NCBI RefSeq assembly: GCF_900215605.1
Contig: NZ_OBEL01000004.1
Location: forward strand, 124,001 to 188,000
DNA from: Cohaesibacter gelatinilyticus
GTDB lineage: Bacteria; Pseudomonadota; Alphaproteobacteria; Rhizobiales; Cohaesibacteraceae
Direction of reading: 5' to 3'
Length of the DNA stretch: 64,000 bases
Shown here one piece after another: positions 1 through 8,964 of the stretch (positions are counted from its first letter, which is position 1; every line of letters begins with the position of its first letter). The notes beneath the pieces were generated by a model. The model searched no databases, was not told where the DNA came from, and saw only the letters and a program-made list of their open reading frames with translations. The translations under genes were made by a program, and so were the position numbers.

Positions 1-204
1 GCCGCTGTGATCGGTGGTGCGCAATTGTTGGGCGGACGCGGTGCCGTTGGCGCGACTGTTGCGGGGGCGTTGGTTCTACAGGCCATTTTCACACTTCTCA
101 ATATGCTCGGATTTCCCAAACCATTGCGCGATGTGGTGCAGGGATTGATCCTGATTTCCGCCGTTGCTTTGGCAACATATCGAAGACGTAAATCCGCCGG
201 GTGA
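1..204 (+). CDS. Sugar ABC transporter permease, C-terminal fragment (cut by window start)
   Basis: Only the last 67 residues are in the window; the reading frame is open from base 1 to the TGA at 202-204. The fragment begins AAVIGGAQLLGGRG, the conserved 'A(A/V)VIGG-SLxGGRG' loop of ribose/RbsC-type permeases (compare the full permease at 43200-44204, which has [16 protein letters not shown]). Two hydrophobic stretches and a short basic tail (RRRKSAG) follow. It would form the membrane channel for the binding protein 41 bases downstream. The substrate is not deducible from the fragment. Confidence 0.85.
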   Translation, partial: AAVIGGAQLLGGRGAVGATVAGALVLQAIFTLLNMLGFPKPLRDVVQGLILISAVALATYRRRKSAG

Positions 205-244
205 TGCCGACCGGTAACAAGAACACGGCACAAGGGAGGAACAT

Positions 245-1375
245 ATGAATTTACTAAAACTCACCACAGCTCTGGTAGGCCTGTCCTTCATTGCAGGGGC
301 CGCTCAGGCGCAAAATTATGATGATCCAAAGGAGTTTGCCAAACAAAAGGCCATGCTATCGGCCAAGGCCAATGGTCCGGCTGATAAGCCTTGGGAGCAG
401 TATTTTGGCGATGTCACGGCTGATACGGCCAAATACAAGAAGGATGGCAAGGCCACCATCTGTTTTTCCAATGCAGGCGTGAACAATCCATGGCGCGTGG
501 TTGGTTGGAACACCATGCAGGCCGAGGTCGATCTGCATAAGGATGAGATCGCGGACTTCGTCGTGACTGATGCAGAAGGGTCCGACGACAAGCAGATTGC
601 CGATATCGATGATCTGTTGGCTGGCGGTAAATGTGACGTTTTGATCGTCTCACCCAACACGACCGCTGCTTTGACACCGGCGGTTGAAAAGGCCTGCGAG
701 AAAGTGCCGGTCGTAGTCTTCGACCGTGGTGTGAACACCACTTGCCCGGTCAGCTTTATCAAGCCAGTCGGTGGTTATGGTTTCGGTATCCAGTCCGGTG
801 ACTATATCGCTCAGAATGCCCCAAAAGGTGGCTCGGTTCTGATGCTGCGTATCCTGCCCGGCGTGGATGTTCTGGAGACCCGTTATTCCGCTGCCAAACG
901 CGTCATGGAAGAAGCTGGCATGAAGATTGTCGGTGCCGAATTCACCGATGGTGATCGTGCCAAGACCAAATCCATCGTCGAGGACTATCTGCAACGCGAA
1001 GGCAAACTGGATGCGGTCTGGATGGATGCGGGGGCGACTTCTGTTGCCGCAATCGAAGCCTTTGAAGATATGGGCATGGATGTTCCGATTGTCACTGGTG
1101 AAGATCAGCAGGATTTCTTGCAAAAGTGGCAGGCACTGGGTCTGAAAACCATCGCTCCGACCTATCCAACCTACCAGTGGCGCACGCCAATCATCGCATC
1201 CCTGAAGATCCTGAAAGGCGAAGCCATTCCGGGACCTGAATGGAACTTGCCGCAACCTGCTATCACAGCAGACAATCTGGCCGATTTTGTCAATCCAGAT
1301 ATGCCACCTCTGCATTATGCAGCCTGCGGCTGCGAAGGCATGCCGGATTATCCAAAGCGCTGGGGTGGCAAATAA
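245..1375 (+). CDS. Periplasmic sugar-binding protein of a ribose-type ABC importer
   Basis: A 376-residue protein with an N-terminal signal peptide (cleavage expected after AAQAQ, about residue 22). AGGGAGGA lies just before the ATG. The body resembles the periplasmic binding protein type 1 / Peripla_BP_4 family: 'ATICFSNAGVNNPWR' at the first lobe, 'DVLIVSPNTTAALTPAVEKA' and 'VPVVVFDRGVNTT' further on. It is longer than RbsB (about 296 residues) and ends in a Cys-containing tail (YAACGCEG). It follows the permease fragment and precedes an isomerase/epimerase and a Gfo/Idh/MocA oxidoreductase, so the imported ligand is probably a sugar or cyclitol oxidised by those enzymes. Confidence 0.85.
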   Translation: MNLLKLTTALVGLSFIAGAAQAQNYDDPKEFAKQKAMLSAKANGPADKPWEQYFGDVTADTAKYKKDGKATICFSNAGVNNPWRVVGWNTMQAEVDLHKDEIADFVVTDAEGSDDKQIADIDDLLAGGKCDVLIVSPNTTAALTPAVEKACEKVPVVVFDRGVNTTCPVSFIKPVGGYGFGIQSGDYIAQNAPKGGSVLMLRILPGVDVLETRYSAAKRVMEEAGMKIVGAEFTDGDRAKTKSIVEDYLQREGKLDAVWMDAGATSVAAIEAFEDMGMDVPIVTGEDQQDFLQKWQALGLKTIAPTYPTYQWRTPIIASLKILKGEAIPGPEWNLPQPAITADNLADFVNPDMPPLHYAACGCEGMPDYPKRWGGK

Positions 1376-1520
1376 GCCCCGGATTTCGCTTTAAAACCCA
1401 AGCCCTGACTTCGACGCCATAACCCCACCACCCATGTTGTCGAGGTCAAACCGGGCGGATCATGTTTGGTCCGTCCGGAACCAATATGTTTCAAGATATT
1501 GATTTCAAGGATCTTTCGCC

Positions 1521-2576
1521 ATGCCGGGAACCATCAAAGGACCAGCAATCTTTCTGGCGCAATTTGCGTCCGACGAAGCACCGTTCAACTCCTTGCCTTC
1601 CATTGCAAAATGGGTGGGAAAGCTTGGCTATAAAGGGGTGCAGGTTCCGGCTTGGGATACGCGCTTTATTGACCTCGATAAGGCGGCGATCAGCAAGGGC
1701 TATTGTGATGAACTGAAAGGCCAATGCGCGGAGCATGGGGTCGAGATTACTGAGCTGGCCTCTCACCTGCTCGGGCAATTGGTTGCCGTGCATCCGGTCT
1801 ATGATGCGCAATTTGATGCGTTTGCTCCATCGCATGTTCATGGAAATCCGCAAGCCCGGCGAGAATGGGCAGAAGATGCTTTGATCAAAACTGCCAAGGC
1901 TTCACGCAATTTCGGGCTCGATGTCAGTGCCTCCTTCACCGGTGCTCTGGCTTTTCCTTTTCTCTATCCTTGGCCACAACGTCCTGAAGGGCTGATTGAA
2001 GAAGCCTTTTCAGAACTCGCTCGTCGGTGGACACCGATCCTTGATGTTTATGAGGATCATGGTGTTGATGTGGCTTATGAGCTGCATCCCGGTGAGGATG
2101 TCTTTGACGGCGCCACCTTTGAGATGTTTCTGGAAGCTCTGGGTGGGCATCCACGTTGCTGTATCAATTATGATCCATCGCATTTCCTGCTTCAGCAGAT
2201 GGATTATCTCGCCTTCATTGATATCTACCACGATCGGATCAAGGCGTTTCACGTTAAGGATGCAGAGTTTAATCCTGACGGACGGCAGGGTGTCTATTCT
2301 GGCTATCAGCCTTGGCTGAACCGGGCCGGGCGTTTCCGCTCGCTTGGCGATGGACAGGTGGATTTCAAAGGTATTTTCTCCCGCCTTGCCACACATGGCT
2401 ATGAGGGTTGGGCCGTGTTGGAATGGGAATGTTGCCTCAAACACCCGGAGGACGGAGCGGCCGAAGGTGCGCCATTCATCGCCGATCACATCATACGTGT
2501 GACCGACAAGGCGTTTGACGATTTTGCAGGTGGAGAAACCGATCCAGCGATGCTCCGTCAATTGCTGGGATTTTGA
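1521..2576 (+). CDS. Sugar phosphate isomerase/epimerase family protein (xylose-isomerase-like TIM barrel)
   Basis: A 351-residue AP-endonuclease-2 / xylose-isomerase-like TIM barrel. Likely metal ligands in the usual spacing are the Glu of VAYELHPGE, the Asp and His of INYDPSHF, the His of FHVKDAE, and the Glu of AVLEWE. No signal peptide, so cytoplasmic. It lies 145 bases after the binding protein and 32 bases before a Gfo/Idh/MocA oxidoreductase; this pairing is common in inositol and rare-sugar catabolic loci. The exact substrate cannot be read from sequence. Confidence 0.8.
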   Translation: MPGTIKGPAIFLAQFASDEAPFNSLPSIAKWVGKLGYKGVQVPAWDTRFIDLDKAAISKGYCDELKGQCAEHGVEITELASHLLGQLVAVHPVYDAQFDAFAPSHVHGNPQARREWAEDALIKTAKASRNFGLDVSASFTGALAFPFLYPWPQRPEGLIEEAFSELARRWTPILDVYEDHGVDVAYELHPGEDVFDGATFEMFLEALGGHPRCCINYDPSHFLLQQMDYLAFIDIYHDRIKAFHVKDAEFNPDGRQGVYSGYQPWLNRAGRFRSLGDGQVDFKGIFSRLATHGYEGWAVLEWECCLKHPEDGAAEGAPFIADHIIRVTDKAFDDFAGGETDPAMLRQLLGF

Positions 2577-2608
2577 ATGGGTGAGAATGGAAGGGGAGAG
2601 ACTAACAA

Positions 2609-3760
2609 ATGAGCGTGATTAATCAGCCAATCAGATTGGGTATGGTCGGTGGTGGTCAAGGAGCCTTTATCGGTGCGGTTCATCGCATAGCATCTCGCAT
2701 GGATGGGCAATATCAGTTGGTTGCTGGTGCTTTGTCATCAAACCCTGATCGCGCTCGTGCTTCTGGTGAAGAACTGGGGTTCGAACCTGATCGCATTTAT
2801 ACCGATTTCAATGAGATGGCTGAGCAAGAAGCCAATCGGCCTGATGGGATTGAAGTCGTTGCGATCGTTACACCCAATCACATGCATTTTGCGCCTGTGA
2901 AAGCTTTCCTTGAAGCTGGTATTCATGTCATTTGCGACAAGCCTCTGACGGCAACATTGGAAGAAGCGCAAGCGCTTGCCCAAATCAAACCAGTCAACAA
3001 TGCCCGCTTTTTGCTGACGCATAATTACACTGGCTATCCGATGATCCGCTTGGCGCGGGAGATGGTCGCTGCGGGAAAGATTGGTAAGATCCGCCTTGTG
3101 CAAGTGGAATATCTGCAAGACTGGTTGGCTGAGGATGTTTCAAATAAACAGGCTGATTGGCGAACAGATCCTGCCCGTTCCGGGGCAGGTGGTGCCATCG
3201 GTGATATCGGCACCCATGCCTATAATCTACTGCGGTTCGTTACCGATCTGATACCTGCTCAGATCAGTGCCGAGTTGGATAACTTCGTCCCGGGTAGAAA
3301 GCTTGATGACAATGCGCAAATGATGTTGCGCTTTGAGGGCGGGGCCAAGGGTATGCTTTGGGCCAGCCAAGTTGCTACGGGGTGTGAGAATGATCTTTCC
3401 ATCCGCATCTATGGCGATAAAGGTGGTTTGGAATGGTCACAAAAAGATTGCAACTCTCTCTGGTTCACAGAGCTCGACCAACCTCGCCAACAACTACGTA
3501 GGGGCGGACCAGCACCAATTGATTTCGAGTGGCCAATCCGTGTCCCCCCCGGCCACCCGGAGGGTTATCTGGAAGCATTTGCCAATCTCTATCAAGATTT
3601 TGCAAGAATCTTATATGGGGAACAAGGCTATACTGTTGTTCCCGGTATGAGCGATGGTCTGGAGGGGCTGATTTTCATTCAAGCAGCCATCAGATCCAGC
3701 CAGAACAATGGAATCTGGCAGGATCTGAATATTCTTGAAGAGCCTTTTACGTCATTTTGA
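2609..3760 (+). CDS. Gfo/Idh/MocA family NAD(P)-dependent oxidoreductase
   Basis: 383 residues. The N-terminal Rossmann fold has the nucleotide motif [12 protein letters not shown] (about residues 11-22). The family's 'EKP'-type motif appears here as CDKPLT (about residue 113), and the catalytic-domain signature [14 protein letters not shown] follows (about residues 195-208). The protein would oxidise or reduce a sugar or cyclitol ring hydroxyl. It is the last gene of the import/catabolic set. Its TGA at 3758-3760 directly abuts the stop codon of the convergent chemoreceptor gene, leaving no intergenic space. Confidence 0.85.
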   Translation: MSVINQPIRLGMVGGGQGAFIGAVHRIASRMDGQYQLVAGALSSNPDRARASGEELGFEPDRIYTDFNEMAEQEANRPDGIEVVAIVTPNHMHFAPVKAFLEAGIHVICDKPLTATLEEAQALAQIKPVNNARFLLTHNYTGYPMIRLAREMVAAGKIGKIRLVQVEYLQDWLAEDVSNKQADWRTDPARSGAGGAIGDIGTHAYNLLRFVTDLIPAQISAELDNFVPGRKLDDNAQMMLRFEGGAKGMLWASQVATGCENDLSIRIYGDKGGLEWSQKDCNSLWFTELDQPRQQLRRGGPAPIDFEWPIRVPPGHPEGYLEAFANLYQDFARILYGEQGYTVVPGMSDGLEGLIFIQAAIRSSQNNGIWQDLNILEEPFTSF

Positions 3761-6181
3761 TCATGCACTTCGTTGCAGGCCGATCTGCTTATGCCCCAGG
3801 TCGGAAGTAAAGCCTGCCTGGCCATTTTTGATCCAGACTGTTTTCAAAGTGGCCTGAGTGCCATCGTCCAAGATCATGGTGACGATTTGATCATCTTGCA
3901 AATTGTCGGGAATGTTGGTCAGGCAGAAGCCTGTATCCGTGCGATTGATCATGACACAATCAAATTCACGATTATCAATCAGTAAGGTCACCGGATCATT
4001 GGTCGCTGTGCGCAAGGCTTTTCGGCGTTCTTCGACATCCCTTGACACATCGGACAGGAAGGCTTCTACAGATTTGGAGAGCTTTTCAGCGATTTTCGAC
4101 AGATTGTCCGAGACTGTCTGGACATGTTCTGCCTGTTGGCTGGTCTCATCAATGGCTTGGCCTACGCCCTCAACATTCTCTGATGCTTCGGTACTCCCAT
4201 CGGATGCCAATGAAATGCTTTTTGAAATTTCTTGTGTGGCAGCATCCTGCTGGTCGGCAGAAGCCGCGATACTGGCGGTCATGTCATCGATCTCCGTGAC
4301 CGCCCCGGCAATACCTTCAATTGCTGATACAGCATCCTTTGTGGACATCTGAATGGAACTGATCTGGTTGGCGATTTCTTCCGTTGCCTTGGCCGTTTGG
4401 GTAGAGAGATCTTTTACCTCTGCTGCAACGACGGCAAATCCCTTGCCAGCTTCTCCCGCACGAGCAGCTTCAATGGTGGCATTGAGAGCCAGAAGATTGG
4501 TCTGTTCGGCAATGTCGCGGATCATGCCAACCACAGTACCCACCTGATCGACCGATTGGGCAAGCCCGGATACGTCGCTTTCTGCTTTTTCTGCAGTATT
4601 GCGTAACTTTCCGACAACTTCATAAGTGCGTCCGGACTGTTGAGCAATTTCGCGAATAGAGCCGGACAATTCCTCAGCCGCGCTGGCAACTGTCTGAACG
4701 TTGCTTGAGGCACTTAGCGTTGCGTTGGACGCATTATTGGCTTTCTGGTTGGCTGTCTGTGCCGTGGAATTCAGCGTATCTGCGGTATCCGCCATACGTT
4801 CATTGCCATCACGCATATCGCCTAACACACCGGAAATGGTGCCACGGAAACTATCAACAATATTGCTGATATGGTGCTGACGTCGCTCCTCACGCTGACG
4901 TTCTTCGACGGCTTTGGCCTCGAGTTCCTGACGCTTGATTGTATTGTCGCGGAATATTGACAAGGCGCGTGTCATGTCACCGAGCTCGTCCGTTCTTTCC
5001 ATGCCACCAAGGCTGACATTTGGATCATCTTTGGCGAGTATCTTCATGTCGTCCAGTAACTCTGCCATCGGGCGGGTGATGCCGCGGGCAATAAAGAAAC
5101 CCAAAGTGCCAAGTATGGCAACAAGAGCAACAACGGTAATGAGAATGGCATTGCGCATCGCATAAACCGGTGCCTCGAACTCATCAACACTAACGACCGC
5201 CGCTACAACCCATTTGATGCCATGAAATTGCAGAGGGACGGCAGCAAACTTCATGTCCAGATCGCGATAGATATCGGTGGTTTCCAAGCCGGATTTGCCA
5301 TTGATGGCATTTTTGATAACGGGGGCTTCGATCCGTGTTTGCAGGAAGCTTTTGCCATCGGCGAAAGGAGAGTTGTTGCGTAGGATCAGATCTGAACCAA
5401 TAACAACAAATTCACCAAACTCTCCCAATCCAGCCCGGTCTTCGAGAATTTCCCCGGCAACATTTGGCAATTGGAAAACCAATGCGCCGGCTGCTTTGCC
5501 TTTGTCATCCAGGATCGGAGTGGACATGAAGCTGGCTGGAGCGTCGTTGCTCGGGCCGTATGGACGGAAATCAAAAAAGGAGATGGAGCCGCGTGTGCCA
5601 TTCATTGCTTTTCGATAAGCATTGGCCAAGTCTGTTGTTTTCCAGCGACCGTTCTGCATGTTGGTTGCATAGTCGAGTTCTTTGAAAACGGAATAAACCA
5701 GATTGCCATCTCTATCGATTATGAAGACATCGTAGAAGCCATTTTGTTCGAGAAGATCCCGATACCAAGGATGATAGGTGCCGTGCACCTCGTCATAGCT
5801 GGAGCCGGTGGATGCTTTATCCAGCTTGTCTTTTTGCCCGGTGGGATGCGGATTTTTCGTAATATAAGCTTGTTGCAATTGGTTCTCAACGCCATCGCCC
5901 ATCTCTCTCCAGGCGTTTGAGAATGAACTCAGTGCTTGTCGTGTTTGCGGGCTGTTTGCGGTGAGAGAGAGCGTGCGATCAATCTCTTTCAGGCGATCTT
6001 GAACTCGTTCCTTGCGTTCTTCTGCCATAATGACGAGATCGTCGCTGACCAGACCATGAACGATATCGCTGGTGAATGTGAAGGCCAGAACACCAACCAA
6101 CATTGTTGAGAGGAGGACACTGGCAAAGATTATTGCAGGAATTTTTTTGCTTAATCTGATGTTGAAAATATTTGCAAGCAT
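3761..6181 (-). CDS. Methyl-accepting chemotaxis protein with C-terminal PilZ-like domain
   Basis: 806 residues from the ATG at 6181, chosen over 6211 because GGAAGGTG lies about 6 bases upstream. Order: TM1 ([17 protein letters not shown]), a periplasmic Cache-like sensor region of about 300 residues, TM2 ([17 protein letters not shown]), a HAMP domain, then the cytoplasmic coiled coil with the signalling tip [19 protein letters not shown]. After the coiled coil is a domain of about 90 residues with RKALR (RxxxR) and, about 28 residues later, NRTDTG (matching [D/N]xSxxG with Thr for Ser), the two c-di-GMP-binding motifs of PilZ. It probably feeds CheA/CheW signalling while responding to c-di-GMP. 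Binding by this domain is inferred. Confidence 0.87.
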   Translation of the reverse strand: MLANIFNIRLSKKIPAIIFASVLLSTMLVGVLAFTFTSDIVHGLVSDDLVIMAEERKERVQDRLKEIDRTLSLTANSPQTRQALSSFSNAWREMGDGVENQLQQAYITKNPHPTGQKDKLDKASTGSSYDEVHGTYHPWYRDLLEQNGFYDVFIIDRDGNLVYSVFKELDYATNMQNGRWKTTDLANAYRKAMNGTRGSISFFDFRPYGPSNDAPASFMSTPILDDKGKAAGALVFQLPNVAGEILEDRAGLGEFGEFVVIGSDLILRNNSPFADGKSFLQTRIEAPVIKNAINGKSGLETTDIYRDLDMKFAAVPLQFHGIKWVVAAVVSVDEFEAPVYAMRNAILITVVALVAILGTLGFFIARGITRPMAELLDDMKILAKDDPNVSLGGMERTDELGDMTRALSIFRDNTIKRQELEAKAVEERQREERRQHHISNIVDSFRGTISGVLGDMRDGNERMADTADTLNSTAQTANQKANNASNATLSASSNVQTVASAAEELSGSIREIAQQSGRTYEVVGKLRNTAEKAESDVSGLAQSVDQVGTVVGMIRDIAEQTNLLALNATIEAARAGEAGKGFAVVAAEVKDLSTQTAKATEEIANQISSIQMSTKDAVSAIEGIAGAVTEIDDMTASIAASADQQDAATQEISKSISLASDGSTEASENVEGVGQAIDETSQQAEHVQTVSDNLSKIAEKLSKSVEAFLSDVSRDVEERRKALRTATNDPVTLLIDNREFDCVMINRTDTGFCLTNIPDNLQDDQIVTMILDDGTQATLKTVWIKNGQAGFTSDLGHKQIGLQRSA

Positions 6182-6647
6182 AAGAGTCACCTTCCGATAG
6201 CCTGCGATCATGAGAGTATATCAAGGTTAAAAATTCATTTTGAATATCACTACTTAAAATAAAAGCTGCTCGAATTCTGAGTTTATTTGTCATTTTTATT
6301 TTGACTATATTTGTTCAAAATGAATTTTGCCTATTTGATCTATAAATTAAATTTGAATGTTGGTTGATATCTGCACATTCTCAAGTGTGCAAATTTACAC
6401 TCAATCTTGCATACATTCTGATCGCTCAGCAATGAATTGTCATGCGATAGCCGCGGTCATAGGAAATTCGGACACAATTGTGAAATCAGTGCTTTCCTAT
6501 CAATTTGGAAAGAAACTTCCTTTACCATGTCGATGTGTTCCAATAAGATTGCTCGCCGGGTTTACTGAGTCTGTGTCTCAAAATGGGTGCGAGAGCGGAT
6601 CTTTTGGTGCCAAGTTTCAGTGTGTATTGCTGGACATTGCGCCGGTC
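6182..6647. promoter_or_regulatory. AT-rich divergent intergenic region between chemoreceptor and tamA
   Basis: About 465 bases separate the divergent starts of the chemoreceptor (minus) and tamA (plus). The first 180 bases are strongly AT-rich and probably carry both promoters. A frame continuous with tamA is open from 6357, but its translation up to 6648 is not protein-like (scattered Cys, no motif), so I treat it as leader. I see no convincing operator. Confidence 0.45.
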
Positions 6648-8636
6648 ATGATTGAGTATTTGTGTATGTGGTTCGGGATGCAAGTCTTCGAGAAAAAGAG
6701 AAAAAGCGTGCGGTTTTTGGCCGGGCGGCATTTTCTATTTGCTTCTCTTGCAAGTACATTCCTGATTGGTAGTGTTGCTATTGTTACACCAGCTTCTGCA
6801 TTGGATTTGTTCGGTTACTCCTTTACTGCATCGGGCATTAAAGAAATTGAGGCCAGCAAACCAAGTGAAGATGTTCCAGATCCCACTCCTTATACGGCAA
6901 ATCTGACGGTTTCAGGTCAAGGTGATGTTGAAGCTTTGCGCAAAAACCTTGAAGAAGCTTCGATATTGCTTGGCAAACAAGAGAACCCGCCTTCGGGTAG
7001 TGTTGGTTTGCTGACCAGGGCGAGAGCCGATCGCAAGCGTCTTGTTGGTGCTTTGTTTGGTGCGGCGCATTATGGCGGTGTGGTCGAGATCAAGATAAAT
7101 GGGCACAATCTGGATGAAATTGCTCTGGATGCGGATTTGAAATCCTCTGGTCCTGCTTCCATCAGCATAAATGTGGATACTGGTCCGGTCTTTTCCTTTT
7201 CGCAGCCAAAGGCAGTGACAATGGATGGCGCGCCTATTGCGCTGGATGCATACGATATCCGTGCAGGCGATGCGGCCCGCTCTTCTCTGGTGCTTGAGGC
7301 GGAAGAGGCTATCGTGAAGGATTATCAATCACGCGGTTACCCCTTCGCACGTATTGAGAAACGAACGTTGGAGGCAGATCACAAAATCAATCAACTGGAT
7401 GTGTCTCTGATGCTGGATCCCGGACAGCAAGCACGGTTTGGCCGGGTGACGGTTGAGGGGGCTGAGGAAGTTGACGCCACCTTCATTGCTCAGCAAGCCA
7501 ATATTCCGCAGGGTGAACTTTACAGTCCAGACCAGATTGCCAAAGCCACCAAACGGTTACGGACTCTTGGTGTTTTTGCTAGTGTGATCATTCGTCCGGC
7601 AGAAACCTTGGACGCCGACGGCAGTGTGCCCATGATTATCGAGGTCAAGGAGCGCAAGCATCGTACAATTGGTGCAGGTATTACCGCAGGTAATCTGGAC
7701 GGTGTTGGAATGGAGGGCTTCTGGACAACACGCAATCTGTTTGGTAGGGCCGAAAGCTTGCGTTTTGAAGGATCAGTTTCAAAGATCGGGCAGAATTCCA
7801 TCGACAAGCTCGATTATCATTTGGCTTTGTTGTTTGCAAAGCCCGGTGCTTTTGGGCCATCCAGTGTGTTTGATGCCAAGATTGCCGCAGACATCAACAA
7901 TTCCGATGCATTTGAGAAGCGCGCCATTTCTGGAGAAATGGGTGTCAGCCATCAGTTTTCCGAGCAGATTTCTGGTCGGGCAGGTGTTAAGGTTGAATAT
8001 TCCCGTCTCAAGGAAAGCTCTGGTATCTCAAATAGCCTGCTTGTTTCCACGCCACTGGAACTTTCCTACGATAGTCGAGATAATGTTCTGGATCCAAGCG
8101 AAGGTATTCACCTGCTTCTGAAAACAGAACCAACCATTTCCAATCGCAACAAGGCGAAATTTGTCAAATCGAGTGTGTCACTATCTGCTTATCAGGCATT
8201 GGACGATGCCAAACGCTTTGTGATTGCGGGGCGTGTCGAGGCAGGCACTATATTGGGGGCTTCCAGGGCCGATATTCCAAAAGATCGATTGTTTTTCGCA
8301 GGGGGTGGTAATTCCATCCGTGGCTATGCTCATCAGGCGGCAGGCCCAAGAGGGACAGATGGCAAGCCCTCTGGTGGACGTTCCTTTACCACGGCATCGC
8401 TGGAAGCAAGGGTAAAGATGACTGATACCATTGGCCTTGCTGCGTTTGTTGATACTGGTGGTGCTTTTGATGGCACAAAGCCAGGCAAAAACGGACAATG
8501 GTTCACCGGTGTCGGTGCTGGCGTGCGCTATTTGACGCCGATTGGGCCATTGCGCGCCGATGTTGCCATTCCTTTGAAGAAAATCAAAGGAGAGCCACAA
8601 TATGGTGTTTATTTGGGATTAGGTCAGGCATTTTAG
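6648..8636 (+). CDS. tamA: TamA, outer-membrane component of the translocation and assembly module
   Basis: About 662 residues if translation starts at the ATG at 6648; in-frame ATGs at 6666 and 6678 are equally possible, and none has a strong ribosome site. A signal peptide (ASLASTFLIGSVAIVTPASA) is followed by POTRA-like repeats (about residues 80-330) and a C-terminal 16-strand Omp85 barrel. The barrel carries the lid-lock motif as IRGYAH, and the protein ends GLGQAF with the terminal Phe typical of outer-membrane proteins. TamA inserts autotransporters and other outer-membrane proteins with TamB, encoded next. The stop codon TAG at 8634-8636 falls exactly on the outer edge of an inverted-repeat element. 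Confidence 0.88.
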   Translation: MIEYLCMWFGMQVFEKKRKSVRFLAGRHFLFASLASTFLIGSVAIVTPASALDLFGYSFTASGIKEIEASKPSEDVPDPTPYTANLTVSGQGDVEALRKNLEEASILLGKQENPPSGSVGLLTRARADRKRLVGALFGAAHYGGVVEIKINGHNLDEIALDADLKSSGPASISINVDTGPVFSFSQPKAVTMDGAPIALDAYDIRAGDAARSSLVLEAEEAIVKDYQSRGYPFARIEKRTLEADHKINQLDVSLMLDPGQQARFGRVTVEGAEEVDATFIAQQANIPQGELYSPDQIAKATKRLRTLGVFASVIIRPAETLDADGSVPMIIEVKERKHRTIGAGITAGNLDGVGMEGFWTTRNLFGRAESLRFEGSVSKIGQNSIDKLDYHLALLFAKPGAFGPSSVFDAKIAADINNSDAFEKRAISGEMGVSHQFSEQISGRAGVKVEYSRLKESSGISNSLLVSTPLELSYDSRDNVLDPSEGIHLLLKTEPTISNRNKAKFVKSSVSLSAYQALDDAKRFVIAGRVEAGTILGASRADIPKDRLFFAGGGNSIRGYAHQAAGPRGTDGKPSGGRSFTTASLEARVKMTDTIGLAAFVDTGGAFDGTKPGKNGQWFTGVGAGVRYLTPIGPLRADVAIPLKKIKGEPQYGVYLGLGQAF

Positions 8637-8900
8637 GACGTAGACTCATAAATGCGTTGCATTTGGTAGAGGCAAGTTTTTCCGATCACAAGGAGGAAGG
8701 ATGCAGACAATGTGTTGCATTTTCAAATCCTTGCGACGTGGTGATCGGAAAAAATCGCTCTATCCTTTGGACGACAAAATGGTCAAGATCTGACGCCGGC
8801 AAAGAGCTTGAATGGGCAACAAGCCCATCCTTCCCTCTTTTTCTAGCCATATCAGACCATTTTGGCGCCAAATCCAGCTCATTTATGAGTCTACGTCCTA
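8634..8900. mobile_element. MITE-like element with perfect 21-bp terminal inverted repeats
   Basis: Bases 8634-8654 (beginning TAGGACGTAGACTCA) are the exact reverse complement of 8880-8900. The similarity continues more weakly inward for about 15 bases. Inside is a second perfect inverted pair, TTTTTCCGATCAC (8678-8690) and GTGATCGGAAAAA (8740-8752). There is no transposase-length frame. The 267-bp size and structure fit a non-autonomous miniature element. Each end carries TA, consistent with a TA target duplication, though this cannot be told apart from the repeat itself. It fills most of the tamA-tamB gap. Confidence 0.75.
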
Positions 8901-8964
8901 TACCTTGATTTGCTCCTGATGCATATGGCCGGGACACTAAGCTCCGGCAAGACCGAGAAAAAGC

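Noticed and set aside
6357-6647. N-terminal extension of tamA
   Set aside because: The frame is open, but the translation is not protein-like and lies ahead of a clear signal peptide.
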